A DNA stretch of 64,000 bases from positions 169,203-233,202 of the forward strand of contig NZ_FMWD01000005.1 in the NCBI RefSeq assembly GCF_900102855.1, read 5' to 3'. The notes beneath the pieces are model-generated. The model worked only from the letters and a program-made list of their open reading frames with translations. It had not been told where the DNA came from and ran no database searches. The stretch is from Thiohalomonas denitrificans (lineage in GTDB: Bacteria; Pseudomonadota; Gammaproteobacteria; Thiohalomonadales; Thiohalomonadaceae). The stretch's first letter is position 1, and every line of letters begins with the position of its first letter. Below, in pieces: positions 19,431-28,538 of the stretch. The position numbers and the translations under genes are program-made.

Positions 19431-20807
19431 TCAGGCCGGATGTATTCCGGATAACTCCCCGCCCCCGCCATAAAGGGCACGGTCACCGAGGCCATCCAGA
19501 CGCGGCAGGTCCATCTCCGGTATCGGCCAGCTCGCTTCAATAGCGAGACCACGGGGTTTCCCCCTGGTAATCACCAGCCGACCACCCGACAACTCGGCGC
19601 GCTCGCGCATGTTTTTCAGACCAAATCCGACTCTGCCGGTCGTTTTCAAACCCACACCATCGTCACTGATGCGCAACAGCAACCGACCCTCTTCAAGGGA
19701 GAGCGATACCTCGGCACGTTTGGCCTTTGCATGTTTGGCGATGTTGTTGAGCGCTTCCTGGCAAATCCGGAAAATTGGTACCCGCAGGTCGGGGTCCATA
19801 TCCTCTTCGTCCAGGCCAAACTGCAGGTGTACCCGCAAGGGTCGATAGATTTCCCGAAACTGCCGGCAGAACCACGCCAGCGTAGGCTGCAGTCCAAGGT
19901 CATCCAGCATGGCTGGACGCAGATCCATAGCCACACGCCGTACTTCGTCGATGGTGGACTGTACACTGTGCAGAGTCGTTATCAGCGTGTCGCGACCAAC
20001 CTCGCCGTTCGATTTGGCGTGCTCCAGCAAAGCGCCTTCCAGCAGATATTTGACGGCCGTCAGGCTTTGGCCAATGCCGTCGTGAAGTTCCGCTGCAATG
20101 CGCTGACGCTCACTCTCCTGCGCTGACAAACGCTGCCGCGAATGATCCTGAAGCTCGCTAACGGGGGCATCAGCAGCGAAGGCTTTGGTCGATAAAGAGA
20201 CCCCGGCCAGGTTTGCAAAGATCCGCAGGAGGGAAAGTTCCTGATCCGAAAACAGGTGGTCGGTATGGTAGGCCACCAACAGCACGCCCCAGCGACCCCC
20301 GCAGGGTATCGCAACCAGTGCACCGCTACGCATATGGCTGCCGAGGCAGCGCTCTTCGCTGTTCGTGCCGCCCCAGTACTCCCGACCGACCAGGGACACC
20401 TCCGGCCTCCCGCCGGAATCGGGGATCCGCCGTCGCAACCAATGCTCCTGGCACTGATCGACCGGCGCCCCGAGGGCCGCCCGGTGTTCCCGCCCGTTGG
20501 TATCGAAGATCAGGGCGACCAACTGATCGGCGGATAATACCCGGTTGATTCCGTCCAGCAGCCGCCTTAGCGTTTTTTCAGGCGAAGACGCGTTCTCGCT
20601 AGGGTTCAGCTGTTCGACAGCAGACAGCAGCACTTCTGTTTGCCTGGACATCAGATTCACGGCAACGGCCTCATTATCGGACTGGAATGAAGGTGTCGGA
20701 TTACAGGCCTTGGGGATTAAACCCGCGGGTTTTTTCCCATTGACACTTTTGAATCTAGCCGCTGAGGGGGGTAATGCAAGGCGCCGCGAAAGGCTCGGGC
20801 CATCCAT
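19431..20807 (-). CDS. GAF-domain sensor histidine kinase (NarX/DegS class)
   Basis: Up to 458 residues, no membrane segment, so cytoplasmic. GAF-like domain at about residues 75-215. HisKA_3 dimerisation domain with the phospho-acceptor in ERQRIAAELHDGIGQSL. HATPase with N box EALNNIAKHAKAKRAEV and G box ISDDGVGL and GFGLKNMRERAEL. This class pairs with NarL-type regulators, and one lies 18 bp away in the opposite direction. The start may be internal (ATG at 20651), because the first 50 residues show no domain. Confidence 0.87.
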   Translation of the reverse strand: MDGPSLSRRLALPPSAARFKSVNGKKPAGLIPKACNPTPSFQSDNEAVAVNLMSRQTEVLLSAVEQLNPSENASSPEKTLRRLLDGINRVLSADQLVALIFDTNGREHRAALGAPVDQCQEHWLRRRIPDSGGRPEVSLVGREYWGGTNSEERCLGSHMRSGALVAIPCGGRWGVLLVAYHTDHLFSDQELSLLRIFANLAGVSLSTKAFAADAPVSELQDHSRQRLSAQESERQRIAAELHDGIGQSLTAVKYLLEGALLEHAKSNGEVGRDTLITTLHSVQSTIDEVRRVAMDLRPAMLDDLGLQPTLAWFCRQFREIYRPLRVHLQFGLDEEDMDPDLRVPIFRICQEALNNIAKHAKAKRAEVSLSLEEGRLLLRISDDGVGLKTTGRVGFGLKNMRERAELSGGRLVITRGKPRGLAIEASWPIPEMDLPRLDGLGDRALYGGGGELSGIHPA

Positions 20808-21420
20808 AAAAGAAACCAGCCGGGCGTTTTCTCCTACCCAAAAAAGGGGGGTGAAATAGGCAGGCGCCCGACCGGCAAAAAGGGGGATTCATTACGGTTA
20901 CGCCTCACTCCCTGGCGTAAATAGTGTCAAATCGGTGGCGTTGACTCAGCGATCCTCCTGATCAGAAACACGGGACTTGCTCTGCGACGTCCCCTTTCTC
21001 CACTCGACAGCGAAGCCAAAATCGCCCCGCCGGGCCGCCTTCACGGCGGCCAGCAGGACATCACGGGTATCACGCCACTGCCCACCCGCCGATGCCGCAC
21101 GGCTCCGTGCGTATTCGGCGGAAGTAATGGCGTGCAGACGGGTCCTTGCCGGGGCATTCGGCGCCTGCTGTGCCGCAGCCGGCCAGCAGAATCATTTTTG
21201 GAACACCCCTGGACCACATCCTCCATCCTCCGGGTACTTCTGGTCGTTTTCGTGGAATCCGGCGCGAAATACGGCTCTTCGCCGGCAAGAAGATTAAAGC
21301 CTAGACAAAGGGGGATTAAAATTGGGGGAACTACCGGGTATGGTTAGGGTTAACCCTTATCCAATACCGGGTAGCGGTGCGGGTGGAATCAGGACCCGAA
21401 CAGCTGATTCGCCGCCGCTA
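20808..21420. other. Gene-poor stretch with a possible decayed lipoprotein gene and an imperfect palindrome
   Basis: No convincing gene. On the minus strand between about 21190 and 20950 a lipobox-like ILLAGC is followed, after an apparent one-base frameshift, by an open stretch ending in VSDQEDR. It may be a broken small lipoprotein gene. At 21331-21374 there is a 44-bp imperfect palindrome with ACCGGGTA on both sides of GTTAGGGTTAACCC. Confidence 0.35.
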
Positions 21421-21808
21421 GTGTACTGTTGCATGCTTGACGGTGCTTTCAGCGAGCCGCTGGCCGGCCAGACCGCTCCTGCGCATCCATGCGCGCGCGG
21501 CATTTGTGCATCCATGCACATCATGCAAGGCGCGTTTTGCAGGGAATGGCGCGCCCTTTGCAAGAAACGCAACGCCGCAGATGGCCGGCCAGCGGCTCGC
21601 CCGAAGGGAGCCCCCCCAAAAAAGCCATGACGGCGTTGCGGACTCCGTCCCTGGAGTCCGCCCTTCCGGCCAGCCTTCGGCTGTCCGAATCCGCTCCCGG
21701 CGGATTCGTGCAGCGCTTGACAAGGGAACGACCATTGCCTGCGCGCTGCGCCTTGTCCTGACGCTTTTGGAGGGCTCTGAAAGTATCGCCAAGCATGCAA
21801 CAGTGCAC
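21421..21808. mobile_element. MITE-like element, copy 2 (388 bp)
   Basis: Same terminal repeats and interior as the element at 1453, with an extra stretch of about 50 bp containing two TGCATCCATGC units near the left end. It is flanked by TA on both sides (CTA before the left end, TAG after the right end), compatible with a TA target duplication. The right end provides the CTA that is the TAG stop of the response regulator gene on the minus strand. Confidence 0.85.
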
Positions 21809-22425
21809 TAGTCCCTGCCGGAGCAGAAGAGTACCAGCCGCACCAGCTCCGAGAGAGAGCCGGCCTGGAGCTTTTCCATGACACGAGCCCGGTGGGCCTC
21901 GACGGTCTTCAGACTGACCCCCAGGGTGGTGCTGATGACCTTGTTGGGCGCACCCTCCACCACCAGGTCCAGCACCTCCTTTTCACGGGGAGTCAACCGG
22001 TTTATACGGCCCAGCACGTCGGCCTTCGCAGCCGTTCTGCAGCGAGTCTCCCGATCTTCCTCGATGGCACGCTGTACCCGTTCAAGGATCACCTGATCAT
22101 TGAACGGTTTTTCAATGAAGTCAAAGGCACCGGACTTGAGCGCCCGCACAGCCATCGGGACATCGGCATGCCCCGAGATGAAGATCACCGGCAGTTCCAT
22201 CCCCCGCTCCCGGATCTGCTCCTGCAAGTCCAGTCCGCTCATGCCCGGCATGCGGATGTCGAGCACCAGGCAGCCCGGACGCGAAGGGGCGTAGTTGTCG
22301 AGAAAGGCACGGGCCGAAGGAAAGCTCTCCGCAGCCAGTCCAACGGAGCGCATCAGCCAGCTGAGGGAGTCGCGCACGGCTTCATCATCATCAACAATGA
22401 AAACGGTAGGCTGTTCGCTGTTCAT
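21808..22425 (-). CDS. FixJ/TtrR-type response regulator
   Basis: 205-residue regulator. Receiver domain: VDDDEAVRDSL, phospho-acceptor in VLDIRMPGMSGL, FISGHADVPMAVRALKSGAFDFIEKPF. LuxR-type DNA-binding domain: LTPREKEVLDLVVEGAPNKVISTTLGVSLKTVEAHRARVMEKL. ATG at 22425 overlaps the kinase stop by one base (TAATG), so the two are co-translated. The stop codon lies at the end of the adjacent element. The LAA-type receiver and PhnD-like partner kinase resemble TtrSR. Confidence 0.92.
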   Translation of the reverse strand: MNSEQPTVFIVDDDEAVRDSLSWLMRSVGLAAESFPSARAFLDNYAPSRPGCLVLDIRMPGMSGLDLQEQIRERGMELPVIFISGHADVPMAVRALKSGAFDFIEKPFNDQVILERVQRAIEEDRETRCRTAAKADVLGRINRLTPREKEVLDLVVEGAPNKVISTTLGVSLKTVEAHRARVMEKLQAGSLSELVRLVLFCSGRD

Positions 22426-24566
22426 TAACCTTCTCTGCGAGGATGCAACGGCAGTGAAAACTGGAATACGCTGCCCTCTTTCGATGAAGAGGAGACCGAT
22501 AGCGTACCGCCGTGGGTTTCGATAATGCCACGGCTGATGGAAAGGCCCAGCCCCATTCCATCCGGCTTGCTGGTCACAAACGGCGCAAACAACGTGTCGA
22601 CCAATTCCGTGTCGACGCCGGGACCGGTATCCTCCACCCGCACGATCACCCATCCCTTTTGAACACAGGTGGAGATCAATAAACGCCGCTCGTCGGCGAC
22701 GGTTGTCTGCATGGCTTCGATGGCATTCCGGGCCAGATTAAGCACCACCTGTTCGATCTGTATTCCTCGTCCCTGGACCCGGGCTTCGGCAGGATCCAGG
22801 TCGAGTTGGAAAGCGACTCCCTCGCGCCGGGCATCGGGACCGATCAGCACCGCCAAGTCACTGATGCGCCGATTGAGGTCAATGACACTGAGTTCACTTT
22901 GATCCTTTCGGACAAAGGCACGTAGCTGGCGAATGATTTCGCCCGCCCGCTGTGCCTGCCCGGCAACCCGTTCCATGACCTCCGTAACCTGCTCCGGAGC
23001 AGCATTCCCCGTACGCAGCATGTTGATACAGCCGCGACTGTAATTGGTAACAGCCGCCAGTGGCTGATTGAGCTCGTGGGCGATCCCCGATGCCATTTCA
23101 CCCATGGTCGAAAGCCGTCCCACATGCGCCAGTTCCATCTGGTGCCGGCGGAGGCGCTCCTGCGCTTCCTTGCGGGCAGTGGTATCACGAAACACCACGA
23201 CCGCCCCCACGCAATCACCGCGTTCATTATGAACCGGAGTGCTGGTGTACTCGACCGGAAAGCTGGTTCCATCACGGCGCCAGAAAACGTCATCTTCCAC
23301 ATAGCGGGACACGTTATCCCGGGCCGTGGTATACACCGGACACTCCTCCGGGGGATGCGGTGAACCATCGGCCCTGGTGTGATGCAGAACTTCATGCTGA
23401 TTCCTGCCGATGAGTTCGGCCGCGTTCCACCCGGTCACCTCCTCCATGGCGTGGTTCACGAAAGTCGAGTTGCCCTTCAGATCCACCCCATAAATACCGT
23501 CGGCAACCGAATTGAGAATCAGATTGTGCTGCTGTTCCAGGCAGCTGTTGGCGTTTTCCAGCCGGCGATTGAGCCTCCATACCCAGGTACTCATCAGCCC
23601 CATCACCAACAGCGCGCCAACACCCGCCAGCAGGTACTGACCATAATAATGGACAACCTCCCAGAAGCTCACCGGACGTTCCGGATAGGGCGGCAGATGA
23701 AGCTCCTGGAACAGCTCATGGACCGGCTGGTAATCGAGTGGGATAGTCCAACCCGAATAGCGCCCGGCAAGGGCCACCGGATGCTCCACCGGCATCTGCA
23801 GAAGAGCTACGGCCACCTGCTGGGCCAGGCTGTTTGGCGTGTGTTGGAGCTTGGAAAAGGGCCACTCCGGATAGAGCGGCGTACTATGAGCAAAGGGGAA
23901 CTCGGGATCGCTCCTCTGATGGATAATCCGAATCCGGGAGGGATCGATGCTGCCCACCTGCGCCATTCTCTCCAGAATATCAGTGCGCACAGTGGCGGCG
24001 TCGACCTCTCCCGCAAGCACGGCCCGCACCACCCGGTCATGAGTGCCGGCAAAGCGCAACTCGGAGAAATCCCTGTATGGGTCAATGCCCTCCTTGGCCA
24101 ACTCGCCCCAGGCCATCTGAAAGCCGCCCAGGGAGGTGTGATCCACAGCGGCGAAACGAACGCCTCGCAGATCGGACAAGGTTTGCAAATCGTCACGGTC
24201 GGCCCGGGTAAAGACTACACCCCCAAATATATTGTAACCGACGCCACCTCGCCGATTCTTGAGTGTAGCGATTCTCGAAACCCGGTACCGGACCTCGAGG
24301 TTGACGTAAATACCCGGATTGGTCAGGACAAAATCGATCTCCCCCCGCTCTACCTTGGGCAGGACTGCATCAAAATCCAGAGGCACAATCCTGAACTGTA
24401 ATCCCGGCAACGCCCCGTTCAGGTAATCGGCGGTGGGTTCCCATGACCGGAGGGTTGCTTCATCGCCCCGATGGCTGAGCACACCGATGCGTACCTCGAG
24501 TTCAGCGACCGAGGGACCGGAAAACAGCAGTAGAAACAGCAATGAGAGGACGACGAACCGGGGCAT
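22425..24566 (-). CDS. Sensor kinase with PhnD-like periplasmic domain (TtrS-like)
   Basis: 713 residues. Signal peptide (1-21), then a PhnD-like substrate-binding domain (about 22-290: IGVLSHRGDEATLRSWEPTADYLN, VDFVLTNPGIYVNLE-like block, GVRFAAVDHTSLGGFQMAW). One membrane helix near 315-335 (YLLAGVGALLVMGLMSTWVW), PAS domain (about 350-480), HisKA with GEMASGIAHELNQPLAAVTNYSRG, HATPase with NLARNAIEAM and VEDTGPGVD. Domain order equals the tetrathionate sensor TtrS. No tetrathionate reductase genes are in the window, so the ligand is unknown; a sulfur oxyanion is plausible. Confidence 0.88.
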   Translation of the reverse strand: MPRFVVLSLLFLLLFSGPSVAELEVRIGVLSHRGDEATLRSWEPTADYLNGALPGLQFRIVPLDFDAVLPKVERGEIDFVLTNPGIYVNLEVRYRVSRIATLKNRRGGVGYNIFGGVVFTRADRDDLQTLSDLRGVRFAAVDHTSLGGFQMAWGELAKEGIDPYRDFSELRFAGTHDRVVRAVLAGEVDAATVRTDILERMAQVGSIDPSRIRIIHQRSDPEFPFAHSTPLYPEWPFSKLQHTPNSLAQQVAVALLQMPVEHPVALAGRYSGWTIPLDYQPVHELFQELHLPPYPERPVSFWEVVHYYGQYLLAGVGALLVMGLMSTWVWRLNRRLENANSCLEQQHNLILNSVADGIYGVDLKGNSTFVNHAMEEVTGWNAAELIGRNQHEVLHHTRADGSPHPPEECPVYTTARDNVSRYVEDDVFWRRDGTSFPVEYTSTPVHNERGDCVGAVVVFRDTTARKEAQERLRRHQMELAHVGRLSTMGEMASGIAHELNQPLAAVTNYSRGCINMLRTGNAAPEQVTEVMERVAGQAQRAGEIIRQLRAFVRKDQSELSVIDLNRRISDLAVLIGPDARREGVAFQLDLDPAEARVQGRGIQIEQVVLNLARNAIEAMQTTVADERRLLISTCVQKGWVIVRVEDTGPGVDTELVDTLFAPFVTSKPDGMGLGLSISRGIIETHGGTLSVSSSSKEGSVFQFSLPLHPRREG

Positions 24567-24654
24567 GACGGCAGCGACTGAAAGAGATCACCCAGATTAC
24601 CAGCTTTCTTTCCGCCCGTGGAGTCATCGGGCCTTGCCATGCGCCGCTTTCCAG

Positions 24655-27333
24655 TCAGAGAGCGCGGTAAACGCTTTTTATCTTCGGGTCTTCCTCGTTG
24701 GTGATAACGGTGAAACCGACCGAACGCACCAGTGCGAGCATTTCATGGTTGTCGGCGAGGACCTCGCCCTCCATCCTTTTGAGACCACGCTCTCGTGCGG
24801 CCTCCATCAGTTGCACCATCAACCGGTGCCCTATCCCGCGATGCTGCCACTCATCCGCTACTACAACGGCAAATTCGCAGCTGATGCCATCCGGGTTGAT
24901 GATGTATCGGCATACACCCAGTTGGATCTCGCCTTTCTCCTCCTCGAGTACAGCAATCAGCGCCATCTCCCGGTCGTAGTCGATCTGGGTGAACCGGGCC
25001 AGCATCGCGGGGGTGAGTTCCTCAAGGGTCTGCATGAACCGGAAATACTTGGCACGCTCGGAGAGCCGGCGGACAAACGCCTGTTCAATCTCCGCATCCT
25101 CCGGCCGAATCGGCCGAATCACCACATCGAGACCATCAGGCGTCTGCCAGTGGATCATCAGATGCACCGGGTAGGGATAGATGGCCATATGTCCGTAAGG
25201 TCCCTGTCCCACGGTGGGATAATCCACCACGATCCGGGCATCAACGGCTACGGCGCCGTTTTCATCGACAATCAGCGGGTTGATGTCGAGCTCTCGAACC
25301 CAGGGCAACTCACAGGCCATTTCCGAGACACGCATGAGCACGCTTTCCAGCGCCTGCATGTCCGCAGGTGGCATGTGCCGAAAGGCTCCCAGGCTTTTGG
25401 AGACCCGGGTGCGGCGGATGAGGTCCGCGACCAGGAAATGGTTCAGGGGCGGCAGGGTGACCGCCCGATCGCCCATCACCTCGACAGCCGTCCCGCCCGA
25501 CCCGAAGGTAATCACCGGTCCGAACAGCGGGTCGGTGATCAGGCCCACCAGCAGTTCACGGCCATTGGGCCGCAACTCCATAGGCTCAATGGTCACGCCA
25601 TCGATGCGTGCTTCGGGGCGCCGACGGGTCACTTCATTGATCAATTCGTTGTAGGCGGAGCGAACCCCCTGTGCATTGCTGATCCCGAGCCGTACGCCTC
25701 CGGCATCGCTCTTGTGGGTGATATCCCGGGAATTGATTTTAAGCGCTACGGGAAAGCCCATGGACTCGGCCTGGATCAGAGCTTCACCCGGGGAGCGGAC
25801 CACCACCGCCGGGCCCGTCCTGACTTGAAAGGCACCCAATATCGCCTTCGATTCCACCTCGCTCAGCACGTTGCGTCCGTCGGCCAGGGCGCTTTCGATG
25901 ATCAGGCGCGCCCCCTCGACGTCCGGCTGTCGGCGTCGGCCCACCGGCCCCGGGGTCTGCAACAACAGGTGCTGGTTGCGGTAATAGGCGGTCAAATAGG
26001 AAAAGGCCTCGACCGCCGCTTCCGGGGTCTGGAAGCTGGGCAACCCTGAGCGGCGCATCCATTCACGGGATTCGGAAACCTGTATCTGACCCATCCAGCA
26101 GGTCAGTACCGGCTTTTTCGCCTTTTTTGCGACCTCGACGACGCCTTCGGCGACTTCCATGGGGCGGGTCATCGCCTGGGGCGTCAGGATCACCAGAACC
26201 CCGTCGACTCCCCGATCGGCGAGGCATACCTCAAGGGCCTTTACATAGCGATCCACCGAGGCATCCCCAATCACGTCGACCGGATTGCCGTGGGACCATG
26301 TCCCCGGCAAGGCCTGGTCGAGCACACCAAGACTGGCTTCCGAAAGCTCCGCCATGGGAATGCCGAGATCTTCCGCCCGGTCGGTGGCCATCACTCCGGG
26401 TCCTCCACCGTTGGTCACCACGGCCAGGCGCTCCCCCTCGGCACGGAATCGTGAGGTGAGTGTCTGCGCAGCTGCAAAGAGATGCCCGATACGCATTCCG
26501 CGAACCACACCGGCACGACGCAGGGCCGCATCAAATACATCATCGGAGCCCACCAGGGCTCCGGTGTGCGATTCGGCCGCCCTGGAGCCGGCCGCATGCC
26601 GTCCGACCTTGAGCGCGATGACCGGTTTGATCCGGGCCGCCGCACGCAGGCCGCTCACGAAAGAGCGGGAGTTATGAATCCCCTCGATATACAGCAGAAT
26701 ACTGTTGGTTTTGGGGTCGGCGACCAGGTAATCGAGTATCTCGCCGAAATCGAGATCGGCAGAGATCCCGGTGGAAATCACCGTCGAAAAGCCGACATCG
26801 TTGGCGGCAGCCCAGTCCAGAATGGCCGTGCACAATGCACCCGATTGCGAAACGAGCCCGAGACGACCCTCTTTTGCGCCGCCCTTGTTGAACGTGGCAT
26901 TCACACCCAGTCCGGGCCGCATCACCCCCAGGCAGTTCGGTCCCAGAAAGCGGATGCCGTACCTTCTCGCATTCTCCAGCACCGCCTGCTCGAGCTTGCG
27001 CCCCTTCGATCCCACTTCCCGGAATCCCGCCGAAAGGATCACTGCTCTACGAATGCCGTGGGCGCCGCAAGCCTCGATGATGTTGGGCACGGTCGGTGCG
27101 GGCGTGGCGATCACCGCCAGATCAACCGGTTGGTGCACCTCATCGATCGAAGCGTACGCCTTCTGTCCTCTCACCTTTTCATGCTTGGGGTTGATTGGGA
27201 AAACAGGACCTTTAAACCCGCCTTCCAGCATGTTCTGGAACACCAAAGCGCCTACCGAATCCGGTCGGTCACTGGCTCCGAATATAGCCATCGATTCGGG
27301 CTCGAAAAGCTGTTTGAGATAGTGCTGCGCCAT
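24655..27333 (-). CDS. PatZ-type protein lysine acetyltransferase (ADP-forming acyl-CoA synthetase-like plus GNAT)
   Basis: 892 residues. CoA-binding Rossmann domain (1-130, FGASDRPDSVGALVFQNML), two succinyl-CoA-ligase-like domains with AAESHTGALVGSDDVFDAALRRAG near 250, an ATP-grasp domain (about 480-700, FPVALKINSRDITHKSDAGGVRLG), and a GNAT acetyltransferase domain (about 725-885, ADEWQHRGIGHRLM acetyl-CoA loop). The architecture and length match PatZ/Pat, which acetylates acetyl-CoA synthetase and other enzymes. Divergent from an HDAC-family deacetylase gene. Confidence 0.9.
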   Translation of the reverse strand: MAQHYLKQLFEPESMAIFGASDRPDSVGALVFQNMLEGGFKGPVFPINPKHEKVRGQKAYASIDEVHQPVDLAVIATPAPTVPNIIEACGAHGIRRAVILSAGFREVGSKGRKLEQAVLENARRYGIRFLGPNCLGVMRPGLGVNATFNKGGAKEGRLGLVSQSGALCTAILDWAAANDVGFSTVISTGISADLDFGEILDYLVADPKTNSILLYIEGIHNSRSFVSGLRAAARIKPVIALKVGRHAAGSRAAESHTGALVGSDDVFDAALRRAGVVRGMRIGHLFAAAQTLTSRFRAEGERLAVVTNGGGPGVMATDRAEDLGIPMAELSEASLGVLDQALPGTWSHGNPVDVIGDASVDRYVKALEVCLADRGVDGVLVILTPQAMTRPMEVAEGVVEVAKKAKKPVLTCWMGQIQVSESREWMRRSGLPSFQTPEAAVEAFSYLTAYYRNQHLLLQTPGPVGRRRQPDVEGARLIIESALADGRNVLSEVESKAILGAFQVRTGPAVVVRSPGEALIQAESMGFPVALKINSRDITHKSDAGGVRLGISNAQGVRSAYNELINEVTRRRPEARIDGVTIEPMELRPNGRELLVGLITDPLFGPVITFGSGGTAVEVMGDRAVTLPPLNHFLVADLIRRTRVSKSLGAFRHMPPADMQALESVLMRVSEMACELPWVRELDINPLIVDENGAVAVDARIVVDYPTVGQGPYGHMAIYPYPVHLMIHWQTPDGLDVVIRPIRPEDAEIEQAFVRRLSERAKYFRFMQTLEELTPAMLARFTQIDYDREMALIAVLEEEKGEIQLGVCRYIINPDGISCEFAVVVADEWQHRGIGHRLMVQLMEAARERGLKRMEGEVLADNHEMLALVRSVGFTVITNEEDPKIKSVYRAL

Positions 27334-27567
27334 GCTAAAAAGTCCCTTTTTTCGGCCTTCGCCACAAATCCGACAGCGGATTTTCGCGTTTTCCGGTGCT
27401 AACAGGCTGAATGCTAATCAGCCTAGCAGCCTGTCGAACATAAATAATCCAGGGTCCATGCAGAAGATAGGGTGGCACTCAGAGCCCCGCTAAGTGGGCC
27501 AGGGCAAGGCGCGGTGGGTTACTCTTTCAATAATCCGAGACCCGGCAAACGCACGAGGATTACTCCC

Positions 27568-28494
27568 ATGGCTACTGCCTATATCACTCACCCCGACTGC
27601 CTACTGCACAACATGGGCGATATCCATCCGGAAGCAGCCATTCGTCTGCAGGCGATTCAGGATCATCTGATTGCCACCGGACTGATGGAACTCCTGCATC
27701 CGGTCGATGCACCGAATGTCACCCGCGAACAGCTGGAGCGGGTCCATCTCCCCTCCTACATCGATGAACTGGAGGCCATTCACCCTGAGGGAGCTCTGGT
27801 GCAGCTCGATCCGGACACCGCCATGAACGAATACACACTGGCAGCGGCCCGGCGTGCGGCGGGTGCCGTGATCAAAGGGACCGAGATGGTGATTGCCGGC
27901 AAAGTGGAAAACGCCTTTTGCGCCGTCCGGCCGCCGGGCCACCACGCAGAACCGGGAAGGGCAATGGGATTCTGCTTTTTCAACAATGTGGCCGTAGGAG
28001 TAGCCCACGCACTGCAGGCGCTCGGACTGAAGCGGGTCGCTATCGTGGATTTCGATGTCCACCACGGTAACGGGACCGAAACGATATTCAGGGAAGACGA
28101 ACGGGTCCTGATGGCATCATCGTTTCAGCATCCGTTTTACCCCTGGACGGCGATCGTCGAACGCCCCAACAGGATTCATGTCCCCCTTGCTGCGGGCAGT
28201 AACGGCGCTGCTTTTCGTGAAGCTATTGAAACCAGCTGGTTTCCGGCCCTTGAGGAGTTTGCACCGGAGATGATTTTCATCTCCGCCGGATTCGACGGCC
28301 ATGCCCGGGAAGAGCTCGGCCAGCTGCGACTGACCGAGGCCGACTTTGGCTGGGTGACCGAGGGAATCGTGGAAGTGGCGCACCGTCATGCCGGTGGCCG
28401 GGTGGTTTCGGTGCTGGAAGGCGGCTATGTACCGGATGCACTGGCCCGAAGCGTAGGGCATCACCTCAGGGCCTTGATGGGACTGAACGACTGA
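27568..28494 (+). CDS. Histone-deacetylase family protein (class II / acetylpolyamine-type)
   Basis: 308-residue arginase/deacetylase fold protein. The active-site blocks are intact: RPPGHHAEPGRAMGFCFFNN, VDFDVHHGNGTE (zinc ligands Asp and His), FISAGFDGHARE (third ligand) and LEGGY. It would remove acyl groups from lysines or small amines. ATG at 27568 follows GAGG; a longer frame to 27472 is rejected. Its position next to an acetyltransferase suggests an opposing pair. Confidence 0.9.
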   Translation: MATAYITHPDCLLHNMGDIHPEAAIRLQAIQDHLIATGLMELLHPVDAPNVTREQLERVHLPSYIDELEAIHPEGALVQLDPDTAMNEYTLAAARRAAGAVIKGTEMVIAGKVENAFCAVRPPGHHAEPGRAMGFCFFNNVAVGVAHALQALGLKRVAIVDFDVHHGNGTETIFREDERVLMASSFQHPFYPWTAIVERPNRIHVPLAAGSNGAAFREAIETSWFPALEEFAPEMIFISAGFDGHAREELGQLRLTEADFGWVTEGIVEVAHRHAGGRVVSVLEGGYVPDALARSVGHHLRALMGLND

Positions 28495-28538
28495 TCATCC
28501 ACTACCCGCCCGGTGCCGGACAGCCCGGGCTGCGAAAC

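Noticed and set aside
21380-21420. GGTGGAATCAGGACCCGAAC-like words next to element copy 2, considered as a tRNA 3' end or attachment site
   Set aside because: No T-loop consensus, acceptor stem or cloverleaf could be built on either strand.
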